A DNA stretch of 64,000 nucleotides from Solirubrobacter sp963724195 (GTDB lineage: Bacteria; Actinomycetota; Thermoleophilia; Solirubrobacterales; Solirubrobacteraceae), in contig CAVRTQ010000030.1 in the NCBI GenBank assembly GCA_963724195.1, positions 1-64,000 of the forward strand, written 5' to 3'. Both the position numbers and the translations under genes were made by a program. The notes under the pieces were generated by a model, which worked only from the letters and a program-made list of their open reading frames with translations, had not been told where the DNA came from and did no database searches. Shown here in pieces: positions 50,404 through 59,505 of this stretch (its first letter is position 1; every line of letters begins with the position of its first letter).

Positions 50404-50826
50404 GTGGAGGACGAAAGCCCCACCCACGCACGGCTCGCGGACCAGCTCGGGTGGTACGAGACGAACGCGAAGAGCAACCAGCTCTGGTTCAAGTCGCTCA
50501 AGATCGCCCAGATCGTCGTCGCCGCCGCGATCCCGTCCGCGGCCGCCTTGGGCGCGTCGGTGGGCGTGGCCGCCGTGCTCGGCTCGGTCGTCGTCGTGCT
50601 CGAAGGCATCCAGTCGCTGTTCGGCTTCCAGACGAACTGGACCACGTACCGCAAGACCGCGGAGGCGCTCAAGCGCGAGCAGTACCTCTACCTCGCGCAG
50701 GCCGCCCAGTACGCCGGGGACGACCGCGAGAAGGTCCTCGCCGTGATCGTGGAGAGCCTGATCTCCGACGAGACGACCCGCTGGGCCGCGACCCAGATCG
50801 AGCCGCAGCCGCCGCCGCAAACTTAA
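50404..50826 (+). CDS. DUF4231-type two-helix membrane protein
   Basis: 140 residues from GTG 50404, one base after the cyclase stop. RLADQLGWYETNAKSNQLWF, then IAQIVVAAAIPSAAALGA and ASVGVAAVLGSVVVVLEGIQ (two helices), NWTTYRKTAEALKREQYLYL and a C-terminal helical stretch. This is the DUF4231/SLATT-like layout; such proteins are suspected pore-formers in nucleotide-signalled systems. Its place right behind a cyclase gene is therefore noteworthy. A GGGTCTGACCC palindrome follows the stop. Confidence 0.72.
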   Translation: MEDESPTHARLADQLGWYETNAKSNQLWFKSLKIAQIVVAAAIPSAAALGASVGVAAVLGSVVVVLEGIQSLFGFQTNWTTYRKTAEALKREQYLYLAQAAQYAGDDREKVLAVIVESLISDETTRWAATQIEPQPPPQT

Positions 50827-50836
50827 CCGAACCATC

Positions 50837-50852
50837 AAAGGGTCTGACCCCT
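50837..50852. repeat. GGGTCTGACCC palindrome, copy 3
   Basis: AAAGGGTC-T-GACCCCT with core at 50840-50850, eleven bases after the DUF4231 stop. Same core as the copies near 24.9 kb, read on the other strand. Confidence 0.65.
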
Positions 50853-50892
50853 GATCAATTGACGGTGTGCATCGCCGCAGGCCCGGCGAGGC

Positions 50893-52273
50893 TCATGCCC
50901 GGGCCAGGTACCGCAGGCCGCTCATCGACGGCTGGAACAGGTACTCGCCGCCGCGCAGCGTCACGAACCGCGGCTGCGGCTTGAGGAAGTGCGGGGGGTG
51001 GCCCTGGATCGTCATCTTGCCCTCGGTGCCGTGCGGCTCGCCCACCAGGAAGTCCTTGTCGCGGCCGAGGCCGAACGGATCGCCGTCATCGATCCATAGG
51101 GCCTGAACGGTTTCGAACTGGCGCCAGATGTCGGCCTGGAAGCAGACGAACACCAGGCCGCGGTCCACGCCGTCGTCGTCGACGACACCGGGCGGGAGCG
51201 GCTTGCCGTACGCGCGGCCGCGCCGCACGAGCCGATGGCGATTGGACAGCCGGCCGTTGAAGAAGCCGATCGAGTCGCGCGGGTTGGCCCGGCGGATGTG
51301 GGCGCCGAGCGGGCACTTCAGGCCGCCCGGGTCGTCGTCGTAGCCGAAGTCGTTGATGCGCCGCGAGTCGCTCGAGAGGGCGGCGTCGGGGGAGTCGGGA
51401 GAGAGCGCGAGCGGCGTGCCGTCGGGCCAGCGGCCGACGATCTTCGCCGCGAGCTGGTCGGCGCCGCCCGGGTAGTGCTGCGCCGCCATGTAGCGCCGGA
51501 ACGCGGCGGTGTCCATCGCCAGCTTGCGGTAGACGACGAACGTCCCGTTGCGCTCGAACGGGGCCAGCGGCGCGGCGGGCAGCGTGCCGTCCTCGTCCTC
51601 GTACCCGAGCAGGATCTCGCCCGTGGCCACGTCACGCCAGCCGCCCGCGCCGTCGGGCTGGCCGTCGCCGGGGCGCGGCTCTACGCCGGCGCCCCGCAAC
51701 GCGGGCTGCGCGATGCCGTCGAAGAAACCGAAGTGGTCGCGCCCGCCGGGCAGGGCCTCCGCGCGCTGCAGGTGCACGAGCGTCACGGCGCGCTGCTCGG
51801 CGTCCTCGCCGATCACCGACGCCACGGCCTGCCGCAGGTGCTCCCAGTCGATCGCGTAGACCGTGACGAGCACGTGCGCTTCACCCGTGCCGAGCCCGTC
51901 CTCCCACTCCGAAGGCGCGCTCGGTCCGCGGTCGCCGAGTTGCTCCGCGCGCGCCGCCATCCCGTCCTGGAAGGCCGCGGGGAACGACTCCATCACCTCC
52001 GGCGCAAGCCCCAGCGCCGACAGCCCGGCGAACGTGAAGGCCACGTTCATCGCCGTCGCGGGCGTGCCCGTCGATCCACGGCGCCGCGGTCGCCACCTGC
52101 GGCAGCATCCGCCGCATCAACGCGCGCGCCTCCTCGACGTCGACGATCCGCAGGAACAGGTACGCCGCCGCCGGATGCGTGTAGCCGCGCAGGACGTTGC
52201 CCTGGATGTCCTCGAGGTCGAAGTCGGCCTTGCGCGGCTTGCGCCGGGGCACGTTGGGCGGGCGGCCGAGCAT
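50893..52273 (-). CDS. DyP-type haem peroxidase, copy A (frameshifted)
   Basis: About 460 residues from ATG 52273, overlapping the previous stop (TGATG). DFDLEDIQGNVLRGYTHPAA leads in; one slip near 52060; then GRDHFGFFDGIAQPALRGAG (the GxxDG motif with catalytic Asp), CPLGAHIRRANPRDSIGFF (proximal His), RLVRRGRAYGKPLPPG (distal Arg) and DRGLVFVCFQADIWRQFE. All DyP catalytic residues are kept and there is no signal peptide, so a cytosolic H2O2-dependent oxidase. Close paralogue of the gene at 62155; last gene of the five-gene reverse operon from 55795. Confidence 0.88.
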
Positions 52274-52829
52274 CAGAACGTCCCCCGGAAGCGCGCTCGC
52301 AGCGTCTCGGCGTCCACGCCCTGCGCGTCGACGGCGAAGTCGATCACCTGCTCGCGCAGCGCCAGCGCCTCGTGCACCTCGGCCACGGTCGCGTTCGGCA
52401 TCGCGCTCCGGAACAGCCCGGGCCGGGCCTGGATCGAGCGCACCCAGCCCCGGAACGCGCCCGCGTCCTCGCGGCCCGGGTAGCCGACGCAGTGCCCCCA
52501 CCACACGTCGCACTCGGGCACGAGCACCCGCAGCTGCTCCAGGTACGGGTCCAGCTCCCCGTCGATCGTGCTCGTGAAGACGAGGTGCGCGTGCTGGAGC
52601 GTGTCGGTCTTGGACTGCTTCGGGCCCTGGTGCACCAGCGCGCGGAAGAGCTGCACGCGCGCGATGTGCAGCGTCCCGATCCGCGCGAACGGGCTGTCCG
52701 CACCGATCGGCAGCGCGCTCAGGTAGGCCTCGACGTCCTCCGCGTGGCCGTCCTGCAGGCGCGGGCGAAGGTCGTCAGCGCGTACGCGCTCCCGACCCGG
52801 TGTCCGCGCTCAAAGATGCGCTTGAGCAT
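52273..52829 (-). CDS. Cassette protein B, copy A (unknown; frameshifted)
   Basis: About 185 residues. ATG 52829 lies 20 bases inside the end of the upstream gene; opens MLKRIFERGHRVGSAYALTT. A slip near 52755 leads to LPIGADSPFARIGTLHIARV, then LFRALVHQGPKQSKTDTLQH, AHLVFTSTIDGELDPYLEQL, GHCVGYPGREDAGAFRGWVR. It matches the 199-residue protein at 61559 along its length and, more distantly, cassette protein A (the segment around hhF-x-x-x-h-DG-x-x-x-x-Y/F and GFPG/GYPG with a Trp). A ferredoxin-like alpha/beta fold is plausible. Always next to the DyP gene here; function unknown. Confidence 0.65.
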
Positions 52830-53340
52830 CGGTCAGGAAGCGCTCCCATGCGGCTTTGAACTCGTCGGGCGGCAGGTTCGGGTCCAGCTCCGCGAGGCGG
52901 TCGCGCACGGCCAGCGCGCTGTTGACCATCCGCGTGGAGGCGTCGGGGTGCGCGCAGTAGTACGTGCCGCCCTCCATCGAGTTCATCGCGATCCACGCCT
53001 TCAGCGGCTCGGCCGGCGGCGGCGCCGGAAAGCCCGGCCCGCGCCCCCAGGTCACGCGGATGTCCAGCGGGATCACGTACGCGAACGCGTCGATGTAGTG
53101 CTGCCAGGGCCCGTCGAAGTTGCTCTCGAAGAACAGGTACTGGTAGTTCAGGCGCTCGCCCTCGAGGCCGGGCACGATCGTCCAGCGCACGAACTTGATG
53201 AAGTTGAACTGCAGGATGTGGCGCGCCATGAACGGCAGGTGCCGCGTGAGCGGCAGCCCGACGCGCAGGAACCACACCCACTGCGGGCGGATCGGCGTGA
53301 AGAGCGTGAGGCCGGTCATCCGGCCGTGCACGTTCCCCAT
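52810..53340 (-). CDS. Cassette protein A, copy A (unknown)
   Basis: 176 residues from ATG 53340, which directly follows the TAG of the upstream gene. MGNVHGRMTGLTLFTPIRPQ, then HILQFNFIKFVRWTIVPG, YQYLFFESNFDGPWQHYIDA, FAYVIPLDIRVTWGRGPGFP and LKAWIAMNSMEGGTYYCAHP. No signal peptide and only weak hydrophobic stretches. About half of its residues match the protein at 60972, so it is the same family. No known domain comes to mind. It is translated with cassette protein B and DyP. Confidence 0.72.
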   Translation of the reverse strand: MGNVHGRMTGLTLFTPIRPQWVWFLRVGLPLTRHLPFMARHILQFNFIKFVRWTIVPGLEGERLNYQYLFFESNFDGPWQHYIDAFAYVIPLDIRVTWGRGPGFPAPPPAEPLKAWIAMNSMEGGTYYCAHPDASTRMVNSALAVRDRLAELDPNLPPDEFKAAWERFLTDAQAHL

Positions 53341-54764
53341 CTAGCGCCCCCAGATCTCCCGCCCTCGGCCTGCCGCTTGACGTGCCGCGGGTTGGCGTAC
53401 TGCTCGTAGTACTCGACCTCCAGGTGCGAGCACTGCACCCAGATGCCGGGCAGGTGGAACGGGTCCGTGTGCGCCGGGAAGCGGCCGTAGGTGTCCACCA
53501 GGTAGCGGCAGATCTGCTTCGTGTACTCGATCGCCTCGTGCGGCGGATGCTCCGCGGCCTTCATGTAGGCCTCGGCGGTCGCCTTGTCCTTGTAGGACTG
53601 CGCGAAGACGTCGGCGTTGGTGTACGTGCCGTCAGGCCCGAACTTCTCCTCGAGCACCTGGTCCACGGCCGCGCCCATGTCGTTCACGTACGGCGGGCAC
53701 AGGCCCTCCAGCACGCCGTCGATGCCGACGTACGCGGGCTGGGAGGCGGGCACCGGCGGCCAGCGCTTCCAGCGCGAGTCGAACGTCTTGCCCTGGTACT
53801 GGCGAAAGCCCAGGCCGAGGACGCCCTTGGCCGGGTCGCGGTCCCAGACGTGCGGGATCATCGGCGCGCCGTGCACCCACGCGCCCAGGCGCAGCGCCTC
53901 GGCCGTGAGCATCAGGTTCTGGAACAGGAAGTGCGCCTCGTAGTCGGTGCGCACGGTCGTGATCGAGCCCAGCGGCGCCGGCACGTCCAGCGACGAGTAG
54001 CCGCCGCGGGCCTGCTTGAGGCCGCCGATGGGCTGGTACGGGATCGGGTCGACCAACCCCAGCTTCGACGCCGCCCAGGCCGCCCACTCCACCGCGTTCG
54101 ACGGCCGGAACGGCTGCCAGTCGTCGATGAACAGCGGCGCCTTTCCGGCAGGCTCGCTCAGGAGGATCAGCAGCACGTTGATGTACTGGCGCGTGTTGTC
54201 CACCACGGGCAGGAACTGCGTCGTGCCCGGCGCGTTGGTCATCTGGCCGTTCCAGCCCAGGAAGTACGGCCACTGCTTCTCGGGGAACGCGAAGCGCCCG
54301 TCGTAGACCTTGCGCTTGACGGCGTTGGCGAACGACAGCCAGTCGTCCTCGGTGCGGTCCTCCCAGCGCGGCGGGATCTCCTTGAACAGGTCGAGGGCCT
54401 TCTGGCCGCGCGGGCGCTCGATCAGCCACACGCCCTCGTCGTTGGTCATGAAGAACGACGTGGCCTGCGCGTTGTCGGCGCTGGACGCGGCGCGCCCCGC
54501 GACCTCGAGGAACATCGTCCCGAGCTCGGGCGAGCCGTCGACCTTCTTGGTCGGCCCGTCGTGCATGACCGCGCCGGTGACGCTGGTGGAGGCGATCAGG
54601 ATCGCCTCTTCGAGCGGGCTCAGCGGAGACGGCGCGTTGGCGCTCTCGTACGGCTGTGCACCGTGCTTGAGCGACGTGCCCTGGGCGACGCGCCGGGTCC
54701 GCCGGTCCTGGATCGCCTGCGCGAACGGGTAGTTGAGGAAATCCTCGAGGCCTTCACGGCTCAA
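53341..54764 (-). CDS. Divergent nitroreductase-like protein (frameshift at 3' end)
   Basis: About 474 residues from TTG 54764, overlapping the hydrolase stop. LEDFLNYPFAQAIQDRRTRR followed by PLSPLEEAILIASTSVTGAV resembles the FMN-binding start of nitroreductases (AI-x-x-RR-x-R), and FLFQNLMLTAEALRLGAWVH resembles their dimer helix motif. Between and after are large unfamiliar segments (RQYINVLLILLSEPAGKAPL, DRDPAKGVLGLGFRQYQG, VDQVLEEKFGPDGTYTNADV). At over 470 residues it is twice the usual size. Restoring one G near 53365 gives the end EIWGR-TAG at 53341, directly before cassette protein A. The nitroreductase call is tentative. Confidence 0.55.
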
Positions 54765-55795
54765 TTGTGCTTCTCCAGCTCGGCAAGGGCGGTCGGCCAC
54801 ACGTCGCGCTCGGCGTTCTCGCCCAGCCACAGATCCAGGTGCGCATAGTCCTTGATCACGCTGTGCGAGTACAAGCTCGTGCCATGGGCCTTGCGCAGCG
54901 TGTCATACGAGCGCTGCAGGCCCTTCGGCACGAACATCTTGTTGTGCTCGCCGGTGATGAAGTTGATCGGCACCTTGAAGTTCTCGAGGTTCGCCCAGTA
55001 CGCGTTCTTGCCCGCCGCGTCGCGCGCCTCGCCGGCCCGGATCATCAGCGAGATGTGCTCGAAGAACGTCATGTTGCCGCCGCCGAAGAAGCCCGGCACG
55101 GCCTGCTCCATCGTCGGCTGGTTGATGTTCTCGTAGTCGTAGACGTCGCCGTAGACGAAGTAGATCCGGCGCGCGATCGGGTTGTCGTAGACGTGCCGGA
55201 ACGGGACGAGCTTCATCACCGTCTCGACGAGCTTGCCGTCCCAGCGCTTGGGGTCGTACTCGACGTCCAGGCGCTTGACGCCGAGCGTCTTGAGCAGCGT
55301 GGCCATCCGGACCCAGGCGCGCGCCTTGTTGCCCGGTGTGGGGATCGGGTGGCCGGCGAGGCTCGAGAACGTGGCGCTGCGCACGCCCTCCATCCCGCCG
55401 CCCATGGCCATGAACAGCGAGAGCCCGCCGACGCAGTGTCCCATGACCTGGACCGACGCCTCGCCGGTTTCCTTGCGCACCGCGCCGACGGCCGCGGGCC
55501 AGTCGCGCATCGCGATGTCGTCGACGGTGAACTGCGTGAAGCTGCCCGGCAGGATCGGGCTGGCGCGATAGTCGAGCAGCCACACGTCGTAGCCGTGCTC
55601 GCCCAGGTACTGGACCCAGTTCTTGGGCACGGTGTCGATGGCGAACGCGCTGGCGGCGTTGCCGTAGCCCGGGGCCAGCACCAGCGGGCCCTTGGTGCCG
55701 AACTTGTAGCGCGTGAGCCGGATCTCGGTGCCGTCGGAGGTCGGCACGGAGTGCACCTCCGCCGGGGGCAATGGCGCCGCGGCGGTCGCGGACAT
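54761..55795 (-). CDS. Alpha/beta hydrolase with cysteine nucleophile
   Basis: 344 residues from ATG 55795 (GAGGAGG upstream). GPLVLAPGYGNAASAFAID, HGYDVWLLDYRAS, nucleophile elbow VMGHCVGGLSLFM with Cys121 in place of serine, INFITGEHNKMFVPKG, and the terminal histidine in IKDYAHLDLWLGENA. G-H-C-V-G is shared with PHA-synthase-like and cholesterol-oxidase-associated hydrolase domains. It probably transfers or hydrolyses an acyl/ester group via a thioester. First gene of the reverse operon leading through the nitroreductase-like gene to A-B-DyP. Confidence 0.82.
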   Translation of the reverse strand: MSATAAAPLPPAEVHSVPTSDGTEIRLTRYKFGTKGPLVLAPGYGNAASAFAIDTVPKNWVQYLGEHGYDVWLLDYRASPILPGSFTQFTVDDIAMRDWPAAVGAVRKETGEASVQVMGHCVGGLSLFMAMGGGMEGVRSATFSSLAGHPIPTPGNKARAWVRMATLLKTLGVKRLDVEYDPKRWDGKLVETVMKLVPFRHVYDNPIARRIYFVYGDVYDYENINQPTMEQAVPGFFGGGNMTFFEHISLMIRAGEARDAAGKNAYWANLENFKVPINFITGEHNKMFVPKGLQRSYDTLRKAHGTSLYSHSVIKDYAHLDLWLGENAERDVWPTALAELEKHN

Positions 55796-55918
55796 GTCAG
55801 ATCCTCCTCGGCGTCTCGGTCAGAACCCCTGTTCTATCCGCGTTCATGACCGGATTGCAAGTGCGATCGGCCAGGAGAAATTCCCACGGGAGCCCGCGGT
55901 TGGGTTACAAGTTCGATC

Positions 55919-58132
55919 ATGCAAGCAGCTATGGACCGGCTTGGGAGCTTCATCTCGCGCCGTCGCAAATTCGTGCTGGGTGCCTGGATCACCCTTCTGG
56001 TGGTCTCGCTCCCGTTCTTTGCGATGCAGGGAAAGCATCTCACCGCCGGCGGCTTCGAGGTCCCTGGCTCGCAATCGACGTTCGTCGCCGAGTCGATCAA
56101 GAACTTCCCCGGCGTCGAGGCCGAGAAGCTGGTGTTCGTCTTCGACAACACCGCGGGCGACACGGCGAAGACCGACGCGGCGATCACCAAGGCCGTCGAC
56201 GCGGCGAAGGGCGTCGAAGGCGTGCAGGTGGTCCCTGAGTTCGAGCAGGCCGCCCGGGCCGGCGTGGACAAGCCGATCGTCCTGATGGCCCTCAGGGTCA
56301 CCGGCACGGCCGACCAGACGGCCGACGCCGCGGCCGAGATCCGCAAGAACGCCGACATCCTCGAGGGCGACGACGCGGTCAGCCCGATCCATCTCGTCGG
56401 CTTGCAGGCGCTCTGGGCCGGCATGCAGGATCTTTCGAAGGAGGATCTCGAGAAGGCTGAGGGCATCGGCTTCCCGATCGTCTTCATCGTGCTGCTGCTG
56501 ATCTTCGGCTCCGTCGCCGCGGCGCTGCTGCCGCTGAGCCTCGGCTTCATCGCCGTGGCCATCACCGGGGCGATCGTCTACTTCCTCGCGCAGGCGATCC
56601 AGATGTCGATCTTCGTGACCAACATCTCGTCGATGCTCGGCATCGGCGTCGCCGTGGACTACTCGTTGTTCGTGTTGGCGCGCTATCGCGAGGAGATCAA
56701 GCGGGGCGCGTCCGAGGACGTGGCCCGCACCGCCGCGATGCGCACCTCCGGCCTCGCGGTGGCGTTCTCCGGCGTCACGGTCATCATCGCCCTGGCCGGC
56801 CTGTTCCTGATCGACTCCAAGACGGCGCACTCGATGGCGATCGGCGCGATCGTCGTCGTCGCGGTGGCGGTGCTCGGCGCCGTGACCCTGCTGCCGGCGC
56901 TGATCGCCATGCTCGGCCGCCGGGCGTACGAGCCCGGCAAGGTCGTCGGCAAGGTCGTGGCCAAGCTCAGCCGCAAGCCCAAGCCCGCGGCCGTGCCCTT
57001 CTGGACGCGCTGGACGAACCGCCTGATGAAGCGCCCCGTGCTCTACGCCTCGGCCGCCACCCTGGTCATGCTCCTGATCGCGTTCCCGGCGCTGTCGATG
57101 AAGCTGGGGACCGGCGCCACCGCCCAGCTGCCGAGCGACTTCGAGACCGCCAAGGGCATCCAGCTCGCCGCGCAGGCCGCCGGCCCGGGCGCGGGTGGCC
57201 CGGTCCAGGCCGTCGTCGACTACGGCAACCGCCCCGTGGACGCCGCCCAGCTCCAGCAGTTCAGCGCGGCCTTGAAGGGCCTGCCGGGCGTGGCCGCGGT
57301 CGCCGAGCCGGTGACCTCGAGCGACGGGCGCATGGCGCTGATCGAGGTGACGTCGAAGACCAACCCGGAGGACGACGCCACCTACGCCCTCGTGGAGCGG
57401 ATCCGCGAGCAGAGCGGGACGCTGCCGGGGGCGACGCTCAGCGTCGGCGGCGCCGCGGCCCAGGACCACGACTTCACGGACCTGATCTCCGGCTCGATGT
57501 GGAAGGTCGTGCTGTTCGTCCTGATCTTCAGCTACCTCGTGCTGCTACTCGTGATGCGGTCGGTCGTGCTGCCGTTGAAGGCGATCCTGATGAACCTGCT
57601 GTCGGTGGGCGCGGCCTACGGCGTGCTCGTGATCGTGTTCCAGTGGGGCTGGACCGACAGCCTGATCGGCTTCGACAACATCGGGTACGTCAACGCGCTG
57701 ACACCACCGCTGATCCTCGCGATCGTCTTCGGCCTGTCGATGGACTACGAGGTGTTCCTGCTCTCGCGCATCAAGGAGCGCTACAACGAGACCCACGACA
57801 ACCGGGCTGCGGTCGCCGGCGGCCTGGCGGACTCGGCGAAGACGATCACGAGCGCGGCCGTGATCATGGTGCTCGTCTTCCTGATCTTCGCGACGGCCGG
57901 CCTGCCCCAGGTCAAGGAGATCGGCGTCGGCCTTGCCGTGGCGATCTTCCTCGACGCCACCATCATCCGGCTCGTGCTCGTCCCGACCACGATGGAGATG
58001 ATGGGCGACTGGAACTGGTGGGTGCCGAAGTGGCTGGACAAGATCCTGCCCAACATCGACTTCGAGTCCTCGGGCACGCACCACATCCCGCAGGACCCGG
58101 AGCCCGAGCCGGCCGCGCTCGTGACCCGGTAG
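55919..58132 (+). CDS. MMPL-family RND exporter
   Basis: 737 residues from ATG 55919, intact. Two halves each with an outer domain and helices: SFISRRRKFVLGAWITLLVV; IGFPIVFIVLLLIFGSVAAA; SMLGIGVAVDYSLFVLARYR (the D-Y pair of the proton relay); then LAIVFGLSMDYEVFLLSRIK in the second half; TNISSMLG and SAAVIMVLVFLIFATAG. Size and GVDY/SMDYEVFLLSR motifs fit MmpL-type lipid or metabolite exporters. Divergent from the hydrolase operon, 123 bases apart, and convergent with the two P450 genes; likely exports the product of this locus. Confidence 0.92.
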   Translation: MQAAMDRLGSFISRRRKFVLGAWITLLVVSLPFFAMQGKHLTAGGFEVPGSQSTFVAESIKNFPGVEAEKLVFVFDNTAGDTAKTDAAITKAVDAAKGVEGVQVVPEFEQAARAGVDKPIVLMALRVTGTADQTADAAAEIRKNADILEGDDAVSPIHLVGLQALWAGMQDLSKEDLEKAEGIGFPIVFIVLLLIFGSVAAALLPLSLGFIAVAITGAIVYFLAQAIQMSIFVTNISSMLGIGVAVDYSLFVLARYREEIKRGASEDVARTAAMRTSGLAVAFSGVTVIIALAGLFLIDSKTAHSMAIGAIVVVAVAVLGAVTLLPALIAMLGRRAYEPGKVVGKVVAKLSRKPKPAAVPFWTRWTNRLMKRPVLYASAATLVMLLIAFPALSMKLGTGATAQLPSDFETAKGIQLAAQAAGPGAGGPVQAVVDYGNRPVDAAQLQQFSAALKGLPGVAAVAEPVTSSDGRMALIEVTSKTNPEDDATYALVERIREQSGTLPGATLSVGGAAAQDHDFTDLISGSMWKVVLFVLIFSYLVLLLVMRSVVLPLKAILMNLLSVGAAYGVLVIVFQWGWTDSLIGFDNIGYVNALTPPLILAIVFGLSMDYEVFLLSRIKERYNETHDNRAAVAGGLADSAKTITSAAVIMVLVFLIFATAGLPQVKEIGVGLAVAIFLDATIIRLVLVPTTMEMMGDWNWWVPKWLDKILPNIDFESSGTHHIPQDPEPEPAALVTR

Positions 58133-58136
58133 CGCT

Positions 58137-58176
58137 CGCCGGGGGCGGGCTCGCGCGAGCGAGCCGCCCCCCGGCG
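58137..58176. terminator. Strong bidirectional hairpin
   Basis: Eighteen-base arms (58137-58154 and 58159-58176, two mismatches) with a GCGA loop, five bases after the exporter stop and seven before the P450 stop on the other strand. It can end transcription from both sides. Confidence 0.75.
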
Positions 58177-58183
58177 GGCGGCG

Positions 58184-59482
58184 CTATCGCCGCTCGGTGA
58201 TCATCGGCATCCCGTCACGGGGCCGCAGGGCCCACGTGGCCGTGGGCACCGGGGCCGGCGCGCCGGCCGGAATCCGCAGTCGCCAGTTCTGGGCCAGCGT
58301 CGCGAGCACGAGCGGCCCCTCCTTCACCGACTTGGCGGTGCCCGGGCAGCGGTAGGGCCCGGCCGCGAACGGGAAGTAGGCGAAGCGCGGCGGCCGCTCG
58401 CGTCCGGCGCCCCAGCGGTCCGGATCGAAGCGCAGGGGATCGGGCCACCAGCGCGCGTCGCGCTGCATCGTCCACGGCGAGAACCCCAGCAGGCTTCCGG
58501 CCGGGACGAGATCGTCTCCGAGCTGCAGTCCGTCGCCGCGGATGCCGCGGAAGAACGCGGGCACCGACGGGTAGATGCGCAGGGACTCGGTGACGACGTG
58601 CCGGGTGTACTCGAGGGCCTCGATGTCGTCGGGCTTCGGTGGCCGGCCGTCGAGCACCGTGTCGAGCTCCGCGTGGAGCCTGGCCTCGACCTCGGGGTTC
58701 TGGGCGAGCAGGTAGAACGTCCACGCCAGGTGGGTGTGCAGGTTCTCGGCGCCGAAGAAGGCCTTGACCGAGCCGCGCAGGTCGGCGTCGGTCCCGCCCA
58801 GCTCGTCGTTCATGCGGACCCAGTCGAGCAGGAGGTCGTGGCCTTCGAAGCCGTTGCGACGCGTCGCCGCCGCTGAGTCGATGGCGGAATCGAGCGCGCG
58901 GCGGAGCTGGTGGCCGCGCCGGGACTCGGGCGTCGGAAGCCGCCAGCGCAGCGTGCCGAGCGGGTGCACGAGCCGTCCCAGCCACGCGTCCCCGGCCGCC
59001 AGCGCGTCGTAGACGACGGGCCGTCGCTCGTGGAGGGACTCACCGGTGAGCGCGCGCCAGCCGATCCCGTAGGCCATGCGTCGCAGGTCGTCGTAGGCCT
59101 CGATCGTGCCCCCGTCGCGCCACTGCTCCGGCCAGCGCACCGCCTCCTCGATGCCCCGCTCCAGGATCGCGGGATCGGCCAGGTTCGGGATCCACATGCG
59201 GTCGCGGTGCAGGTCGTGGACCGGGCCCGTCTTGGTCGCCAGGCCGCCTTCATACCAGTACTTGATGAAGTCCATGCGCCCGCGCGTCAGAGGCGGCCAC
59301 TGCTCGCTCTCGAGCCCCGCTTGGACGATGTCCGGATGGTTGGCGAGATAGCCCTGCAGCATGCCCAGCTTGAACGGCACGAGCGGGCGTTCATCCCGGC
59401 TGACCCGTTCCAGCACGGGCAGGGAACCGCGAAGAAACTGCCCGAGCTGGGTCCAGGGGTTCGTCGTGGCGGCTTGTGGCAT
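58184..59482 (-). CDS. Cytochrome P450, copy 1, with atypical I-helix
   Basis: 432 residues from ATG 59482 (GAGGAAC upstream). K-helix ExxR in VVTESLRIYPSVPAFFRG; haem loop FPFAAGPYRCPGTAKS with the thiolate Cys; PERF-like region LRFDPDRWGAG. The I-helix reads FFGAENLHTHLAW: the acid Glu is present but the usual next threonine is Asn. In the haem loop the usual Arg/His two before Cys is Tyr. No signal or membrane anchor. The sequence resembles its neighbour at 59506 along its length, so both come from a tandem duplication. Substrate unknown, perhaps a lipid. Confidence 0.88.
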   Translation of the reverse strand: MPQAATTNPWTQLGQFLRGSLPVLERVSRDERPLVPFKLGMLQGYLANHPDIVQAGLESEQWPPLTRGRMDFIKYWYEGGLATKTGPVHDLHRDRMWIPNLADPAILERGIEEAVRWPEQWRDGGTIEAYDDLRRMAYGIGWRALTGESLHERRPVVYDALAAGDAWLGRLVHPLGTLRWRLPTPESRRGHQLRRALDSAIDSAAATRRNGFEGHDLLLDWVRMNDELGGTDADLRGSVKAFFGAENLHTHLAWTFYLLAQNPEVEARLHAELDTVLDGRPPKPDDIEALEYTRHVVTESLRIYPSVPAFFRGIRGDGLQLGDDLVPAGSLLGFSPWTMQRDARWWPDPLRFDPDRWGAGRERPPRFAYFPFAAGPYRCPGTAKSVKEGPLVLATLAQNWRLRIPAGAPAPVPTATWALRPRDGMPMITERR

Positions 59483-59505
59483 CCGTTCCTCGCTCCGTCG
59501 GCCAG

